Assembly: GCA_016650435.1 (NCBI GenBank)
Contig: JAENVT010000102.1
Span: forward strand, 1-19,856
Length of the DNA: 19,856 bases
Source: Ilumatobacteraceae bacterium
GTDB taxonomy: Bacteria; Actinomycetota; Acidimicrobiia; Acidimicrobiales; Ilumatobacteraceae
Direction of reading: 5' to 3'
Both the position numbers and the translations under genes were made by a program. Positions 17,101 through 19,856 of the stretch are shown one piece after another. Each line of letters begins with the position of its first letter. The first letter of the stretch is position 1. The notes beneath the pieces were generated by a model. The model did no database searches, was not told the DNA's origin, and worked only from the letters and a program-made list of their open reading frames with translations.

Positions 17101-18350
17101 CCACTGCCTTGGCACGGCGGGGGTGACGGAGCCGGGGCTGGCGCCGGTGCTGGTGCGGGCGCCGGTGCAGGTGCAGGTGCCGGTGCCGGTGCAGGTGCAG
17201 GTGCCGGTGCTGGGGCCGGTGCAGGTGCTGGGGCTGGTGCGGGGGCCGGTGCTGGGGCTGGGGCCGGGGCTGGCGCCGGTGCAGGTGCAGGTGCTGGTGC
17301 AGGTGCAGGTGCTGGTGCTGGTGCGGGGGCTGGCGCCGGTGCAGGTGCCGGTGCGGGGGCAGGTGCTGGGGCTGGGGCTGGCGCCGCACCTGTGGGGGCG
17401 ACTGCGGGTGCCGGAGCAGATGCGGCACCGGGATCCACCACGACGATCGTCGTCGTCGTCGCAAGTGTGTCGACGGCCGCTGCATCCACGACAGCGGCCA
17501 GGGTGGTCGTCGTTGCCGCTTCGACCATTGCGGCAAGCGTCGTCGGTGGAGCGATCGGGTTGCCGAACTCGTCGACGTAGACCACGCGGTGGATTGTCTC
17601 CACTTCGGTTGTCGGCGTGGGGGCATCGGCCTGCTTGGATTCGAGTTCGCGTGCGTCGGCGGTGGCGAGCGAGGCAATTGTCGCCAAGAAGCCGGAGGTC
17701 GCCAGGCCGGTAGCCAAGATTCGTCCGGCGGCCGCCACGTGACGCCGCCTGCTGCTGAACAGGCGGATGCTCGTGTGGCGATCGACAAGCGGAACGATGT
17801 CGACCTCCGCTTGCTCGATCACGATCGGCACGGCTGCGCCAGGCACACCCACCGGTGGATTCCATGACGTGGCAGCGGTCGGCGTGACCGTTGTCGACGC
17901 CGCTGGTTCGGCTGCTGCCGGTGCCGCTGTGCGTCCACTGCGCGAACCGAGCTTGGCGAGCCTGGCAGCTTGTTGCTCGGTCATCTGCGGGGCGGCCGCC
18001 GGCGGCTGGGCAGCGATCGATGCCGGGGCTACAGCTGCGCCGAGGGCTGCTGCCGCGCCGGGGTTGCGCTTGACCAGTTTGGCGAGTCTCGCGGCTTGTT
18101 GCTCAGTCAACTGTGTGGCCGCTGCCTGGGCGACCGGCGCGGAAGCAACTTGGGCCGGACGTACTGGCAGCGCGACAGCGGGAATCGTGGGTGGAGGTGG
18201 TAGCGGCAAGGCGATCGGTGTCGATGCGACCGCGACCGGCGGTAGTGGTGGTGGCGGAACGGCGACAGCGCTGGGCGTCGAGGCGCTGGGGTGGCGCCTG
18301 CTGAGCCTGGCGAGCCGGGCTCGTTGCTCCTCGGTGAGTTCAGTCGTCAT
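17094..18350 (-). CDS. P2: single-pass membrane protein with three LTEQQAARLAKL repeats and an Ala-Pro tail
   Basis: A 418-residue protein of no recognised family. The cytoplasmic part (1-~205) carries three copies of a charged helical motif: LTEEQRARLARLSRR (5-19), LTEQQAARLAKLVKR (81-95) and MTEQQAARLAKLGSR (123-137), separated by Pro/Ala linkers. A basic stretch (SSRRRHVAAAGR) precedes one membrane helix (~211-230), giving N-in, C-out topology. Outside lie HRVVYVDEFGNPI (254-266), Thr/Ala-rich sequence, then about 43 Ala-Pro pairs (323-408) and the end PPPCQGSGC with two cysteines. The Ala-Pro tract should be an extended rod reaching into the cell wall. ATG 18350 overlaps the P1 stop by 11 nt; the long frame upstream is a shadow of P1. 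It is coupled to apbE, so a role in flavin/haem electron transfer is inferred from context. Confidence 0.8.
   Translation of the reverse strand: MTTELTEEQRARLARLSRRHPSASTPSAVAVPPPPLPPVAVASTPIALPLPPPPTIPAVALPVRPAQVASAPVAQAAATQLTEQQAARLAKLVKRNPGAAAALGAAVAPASIAAQPPAAAPQMTEQQAARLAKLGSRSGRTAAPAAAEPAASTTVTPTAATSWNPPVGVPGAAVPIVIEQAEVDIVPLVDRHTSIRLFSSRRRHVAAAGRILATGLATSGFLATIASLATADARELESKQADAPTPTTEVETIHRVVYVDEFGNPIAPPTTLAAMVEAATTTTLAAVVDAAAVDTLATTTTIVVVDPGAASAPAPAVAPTGAAPAPAPAPAPAPAPAPAPAPAPAPAPAPAPAPAPAPAPAPAPAPAPAPAPAPAPAPAPAPAPAPAPAPAPAPAPAPAPAPAPAPAPSPPPCQGSGC
17127..17384. repeat. Hexanucleotide-like tandem repeat encoding (Ala-Pro)43
   Basis: About 258 bases of imperfect six-base units, reading GGTGCN/GGGGCN/GGCGCN on the plus strand, encode Ala-Pro pairs on the minus strand. 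The third codon positions vary between units, so the tract has been kept at the protein level rather than arising from very recent slippage alone. Length may vary between strains, and assembly of such a tract is error-prone. Confidence 0.85.
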
Positions 18351-18888
18351 CGCAGTGCCAAGTGCCGTGCCTGAACTCCGGGTCGTGGCAACCGACAGGG
18401 ACGGGTGGGCGCGACGAAGGCGCGGTCGTTGCCGGTGCCCGCGCCGGCTCGGGCTGCTCGGGCGCCTCCGGTGGGTCAGTTGGCTCTGGTGCCTCTGGCG
18501 TTGGCGCAGGTGCCGCTGCAGGAGCATGCACTGGCGCGGGACCAGCAACCAGTGGCGCAGCAGCCGTGGGCTCCGGCGCAGCCACTGGAGTTGTGTCGGG
18601 CACGGCAGCGACGGTTGGTGCCGGTACGGCCTGTGATCGCGAGATGGCGGCCCGAGGGGAGCCTCCCGCGAGAGGATCAACTGGCGCAATGACGACATCG
18701 CCCGCAGCAACGGTGGTGGAGGAATGGATGACGATGTAGTCGTCGACAACCTCGATTTGTTTGCCTCCGGCCGGTTTCGGTGCCGCGCTGACAAACAGGC
18801 CTCCGCCTGCTGCTGCGATGGCTACACATCCGATTCCAAATGTTGCTGTGGCTGAGACTATGTACGTGATTGCGAGACGGCGTTCCAC
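18340..18888 (-). CDS. P1: membrane-anchored Pro/Ala-rich protein with a Cys/His-rich end
   Basis: A 182-residue protein of no recognised family. It starts at GTG 18888 with AAGGGTG upstream as a ribosome site. One hydrophobic segment (~6-34) anchors it, possibly as an uncleaved signal. A short ordered stretch (KQIEVVDDYIVIHSSTTVAAGDVVI, 43-67) follows, then ~90 residues of Pro/Ala/Glu/Thr linker. The final 16 residues are CHDPEFRHGTWHCDDD, with two cysteines eleven residues apart, three histidines and an acidic end: a plausible metal or disulfide site. It overlaps P2 by 11 nt and is the first gene of the P1-P2-apbE-reductase unit. The layout (membrane anchor, 'VV' beta stretch, Pro/Ala rod, terminal Cys pair) parallels P2, suggesting that the two act as partners. 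Confidence 0.75.
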   Translation of the reverse strand: MERRLAITYIVSATATFGIGCVAIAAAGGGLFVSAAPKPAGGKQIEVVDDYIVIHSSTTVAAGDVVIAPVDPLAGGSPRAAISRSQAVPAPTVAAVPDTTPVAAPEPTAAAPLVAGPAPVHAPAAAPAPTPEAPEPTDPPEAPEQPEPARAPATTAPSSRPPVPVGCHDPEFRHGTWHCDDD

Positions 18889-18901
18889 ACGATCACCCTT
18901 C

Positions 18902-18922
18902 TGTCATCATTTCGTAATGACA
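18902..18922. promoter_or_regulatory. Candidate operator palindrome before P1
   Basis: TGTCAT (18902-18907) and ATGACA (18917-18922) are perfect complements separated by nine bases, with an overlapping TCATT/AATGA dyad. The site lies 14-34 nt upstream of the P1 GTG. It looks like a dimeric repressor site covering the promoter or leader, but could be chance. Confidence 0.35.
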
Positions 18923-19111
18923 CGTCTTAGGTCACCAAGAGGTTTGGGCCTAGATCATGTTTGTTTATCGGCAACAGGCGCAACAACTGGAGCAAGTTCT
19001 CGTTAAGAATTGGTTCAGGGGTCGCGTTTCGACGCAGACGACTTGTGGTCCATCGTTTCGTCATATTGCCGTAACAATAGTCTCACGCCTGGTGACGAAG
19101 AGTCAAGGTTC

Positions 19112-19128
19112 CGCCACGTGTTGTGGCG
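19112..19128. terminator. Hairpin after the ferredoxin gene
   Basis: CGCCAC (19112-19117) and GTGGCG (19123-19128) form a perfect six-pair stem with a five-base loop, 13 nt past the ferredoxin stop on the minus strand. There is no T-run behind it, so it is at best a weak or actinobacterial-type terminator. Confidence 0.35.
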
Positions 19129-19141
19129 CGTGGAGCGAGAG

Positions 19142-19333
19142 TCAGTCGATGACCGTGATCGCGGCCGTCGGGCACATCTCGGCAGCTGTCGTCACGCCGG
19201 CGCGCAATTCCTCGCCCGGCTCTTCCTGCAGGATGTAGAGATAGCCGTCGGCGCGCACCTCGAACACCTCAGGACACGCTTGCATGCACGCTCCGGTAGA
19301 AGCGCACACGTCGAAGTCAACACTGACTTTCAT
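19142..19333 (-). CDS. Ferredoxin, [3Fe-4S] type
   Basis: A 63-residue soluble electron carrier. Cysteines at 10, 16 and 20, with C54 followed by Pro, give C-x2-T-x2-C-x3-CP ... CP. The position where a [4Fe-4S] ferredoxin has its second cysteine is Thr13, so a three-iron cluster is expected. CPEVFEV and PTAAITV are standard for the small actinobacterial ferredoxins that often serve cytochromes P450 or other oxygenases. ATG 19333 is the start; the frame upstream overlaps the sunset gene. It lies 16 nt behind that gene, with GGAG upstream, so it is likely the last gene of the leuA unit. No P450 is visible in the window. It could also donate electrons to the neighbouring flavin/haem unit, but nothing shows this. 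Confidence 0.93.
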   Translation of the reverse strand: MKVSVDFDVCASTGACMQACPEVFEVRADGYLYILQEEPGEELRAGVTTAAEMCPTAAITVID

Positions 19334-19349
19334 AGCGATGCTGCTCCGT

Positions 19350-19703
19350 TCAGGCCTTGGCCGGGCGATAGCCGTCGGCGATCGCGTCTTCTGCATTGGC
19401 GTAGCACCGCTCGGCAACCGTGCGGGCGTAGAACCGTCCACCTGGCACGTGGAAGATTCCGGAATTGTCGTTGGCCTTCAGCAGGTATCCCTCTGGGCAC
19501 TTGCCGTCTACGGGCGGTACCCACCGTCCTGCATGTGCCGCCGCTTTTGGCTCGGTCGGTGTAGTTCGCGGTTCAGGCGACAACGGCGGCCATTCCGGTG
19601 TCGAGACGCTCTGTGCTTGGCGCTGGTTCCACAGCCGATAGCCGGCGAAACCTCCACCGGCCAAGACAGCGAGCCACACCAGTCGTCGAAACGAACGCAT
19701 CAT
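19350..19703 (-). CDS. Membrane-anchored sunset-domain protein
   Basis: A 117-residue protein. A basic N-terminus (MMRSFRR) and one membrane segment (~8-23) anchor it. A Pro/Ala/Glu linker leads to a C-terminal ~50-residue domain, CPEGYLLKANDNSGIFHVPGG then RFYARTVAERCYANAEDAIADGYRPAKA. The IFHVPGG-x-x-Y-x-RT-x-x-E-x-C-(F/Y)-x-x-x-x-x-A-x-x-x-GYR pattern is the small domain now called 'sunset', often found at the end of secreted nucleases and surface proteins. Two cysteines may form a disulfide. The start is one of two adjacent ATGs (19703, 19700). It follows leuA after 11 nt and precedes the ferredoxin by 16 nt. Function is unknown. Confidence 0.85.
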   Translation of the reverse strand: MMRSFRRLVWLAVLAGGGFAGYRLWNQRQAQSVSTPEWPPLSPEPRTTPTEPKAAAHAGRWVPPVDGKCPEGYLLKANDNSGIFHVPGGRFYARTVAERCYANAEDAIADGYRPAKA

Positions 19704-19711
19704 GGGCGCTG

Positions 19712-19717
19712 ACCTTA
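19712..19717 (-). promoter_or_regulatory. Candidate -10 box of the sunset-domain gene
   Basis: On the minus strand TAAGGT is followed by eight bases and the ATG at 19703. It overlaps the leuA TAA stop, so it may be chance; if used, it would give a leaderless transcript separate from leuA. Confidence 0.25.
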
Positions 19718-19856
19718 CAACCGATGCCGTTCGTGAGCGTTCAATACGGCTCGCAGCGAGGCGGTGATGATGTTCGGATCGACGCCAACGCCCCACAGCA
19801 CGTTGCCTTCCGGCTCCGACGTTTCGACGTAGGCGACGGCATTGGCCTCGGACCCC
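19715..19856 (-). CDS. leuA: 2-Isopropylmalate synthase, C-terminal fragment (cut by window edge)
   Basis: About 46 codons end at TAA 19717-19715 and read SEANAVAYVETSEPEGNVLW then GVGVDPNIITASLRAVLNA. This is the tail of the LeuA C-terminal regulatory domain, where the (W/F)GVG(I/V)D-x-NI-x-(T/A)ASL-x-A(V/L) motif is conserved in actinobacterial and related enzymes. LeuA condenses 2-oxoisovalerate and acetyl-CoA at the start of leucine synthesis, and this domain senses leucine. The frame is open to the edge with no start codon. It sits 11 nt before the sunset gene and probably heads that unit. Confidence 0.8.
   Translation of the reverse strand, partial: GSEANAVAYVETSEPEGNVLWGVGVDPNIITASLRAVLNAHERHRL

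Larger units (their letters stand above)
18889..19141. other. Intergenic region upstream of P1
   Basis: This 253-nt gap is visibly AT-richer than its neighbours and holds no credible gene; the plus-strand frame 18957-19238 runs antisense into the ferredoxin gene. It should contain the promoter of the P1 unit (minus strand). The only clear structures are the TGTCAT/ATGACA palindrome at 18902-18922 and the hairpin at 19112-19128. No convincing -10/-35 pair could be fixed. Confidence 0.5.

Noticed and set aside
17127..17384. CRISPR-like or minisatellite array
   Set aside because: Units are six bases, without spacers, and sit in frame inside a coding gene, so it is a codon repeat.
17400..17440. 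VDPGAAS in P2 as a flavinylation site
   Set aside because: It lacks the S/T-G-A-T/S order and spacing of known ApbE targets; the resemblance is only to the Asp and Ala/Ser.
17101..17865. Upstream extension of the apbE frame, with Thr/Cys/Ser/Gly repeats
   Set aside because: It is the Ala-Pro tract of P2 read in another frame; ApbE homology starts near 17100.
18351..18794. Upstream extension of the P2 frame
   Set aside because: It is P1 read in another frame (Arg/Gln/Leu-rich); the P2 repeat motif begins right at ATG 18350.
18957..19238. Plus-strand frame of 93 codons
   Set aside because: The second half is antisense to the ferredoxin, and the first half shows no family features.

Overview
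The window is GC-rich DNA from a bacterium, most likely an actinobacterium (Actinomycetota) and by inference the Acidimicrobiia/Ilumatobacter side of the phylum. The reasons are: the gene order cysteine desulfurase - mnmA - MetE-like protein - ligA, which resembles the Mycobacterium tuberculosis order Rv3025c/Rv3024c ... Rv3015c/Rv3014c (recalled, not searched); a PASTA-domain Ser/Thr kinase-like protein; a [3Fe-4S] ferredoxin; a 'sunset'-type C-terminal domain; and several genes whose start codon lies 7-10 nt behind a TANNNT-like -10 box, an arrangement typical of leaderless actinobacterial transcripts. No rRNA, tRNA, CRISPR array or insertion sequence was seen.

Layout. Bases 1-915 (minus): the 5' end of galT, cut by the window edge, and a SAM-dependent methyltransferase overlapping its start. 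Bases 952-7554 (mostly plus): a sulfur/tRNA/DNA-repair block of cysteine desulfurase, mnmA (ATGA overlap), a convergent polytopic membrane protein, a MetE-like gene broken by one missing base near 5124, and NAD-dependent DNA ligase ligA. The mnmA/membrane-protein gap (3138-3516) is packed with palindromes, including two copies of a 27-nt hairpin core. Bases 7609-11583: a cell-envelope group of a VWA lipoprotein, a small single-pass protein, and a kinase-like protein with four PASTA repeats and a degraded catalytic loop. Bases 11638-14748: an SDR dehydrogenase, a possible 30-residue membrane peptide, an SCP2 sterol-carrier protein (minus) and serA.

Bases 14749-18888 (all minus) form one tightly packed unit, read in the order P1 (Pro/Ala-rich single-pass protein) - P2 (single-pass protein with three helical repeats and an Ala-Pro tail) - apbE-like FMN transferase - ferric-reductase-like haem membrane protein - pyrF. 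Overlaps of 11 and 7 nt and gaps of 6 and 12 nt suggest co-transcription. This is the best candidate for an undescribed system: a membrane flavin/haem electron-transfer module whose usual FMN-binding substrate domain is not visible and whose place is taken by two exported low-complexity proteins with terminal cysteines. pyrF ends exactly where serA ends, with no bases between the convergent stop codons.

Bases 19142-19856 (minus): a 63-residue [3Fe-4S] ferredoxin, a sunset-domain membrane protein, and the last 46 or so codons of leuA, entering from the right edge. They are closely spaced and probably read together from leuA.
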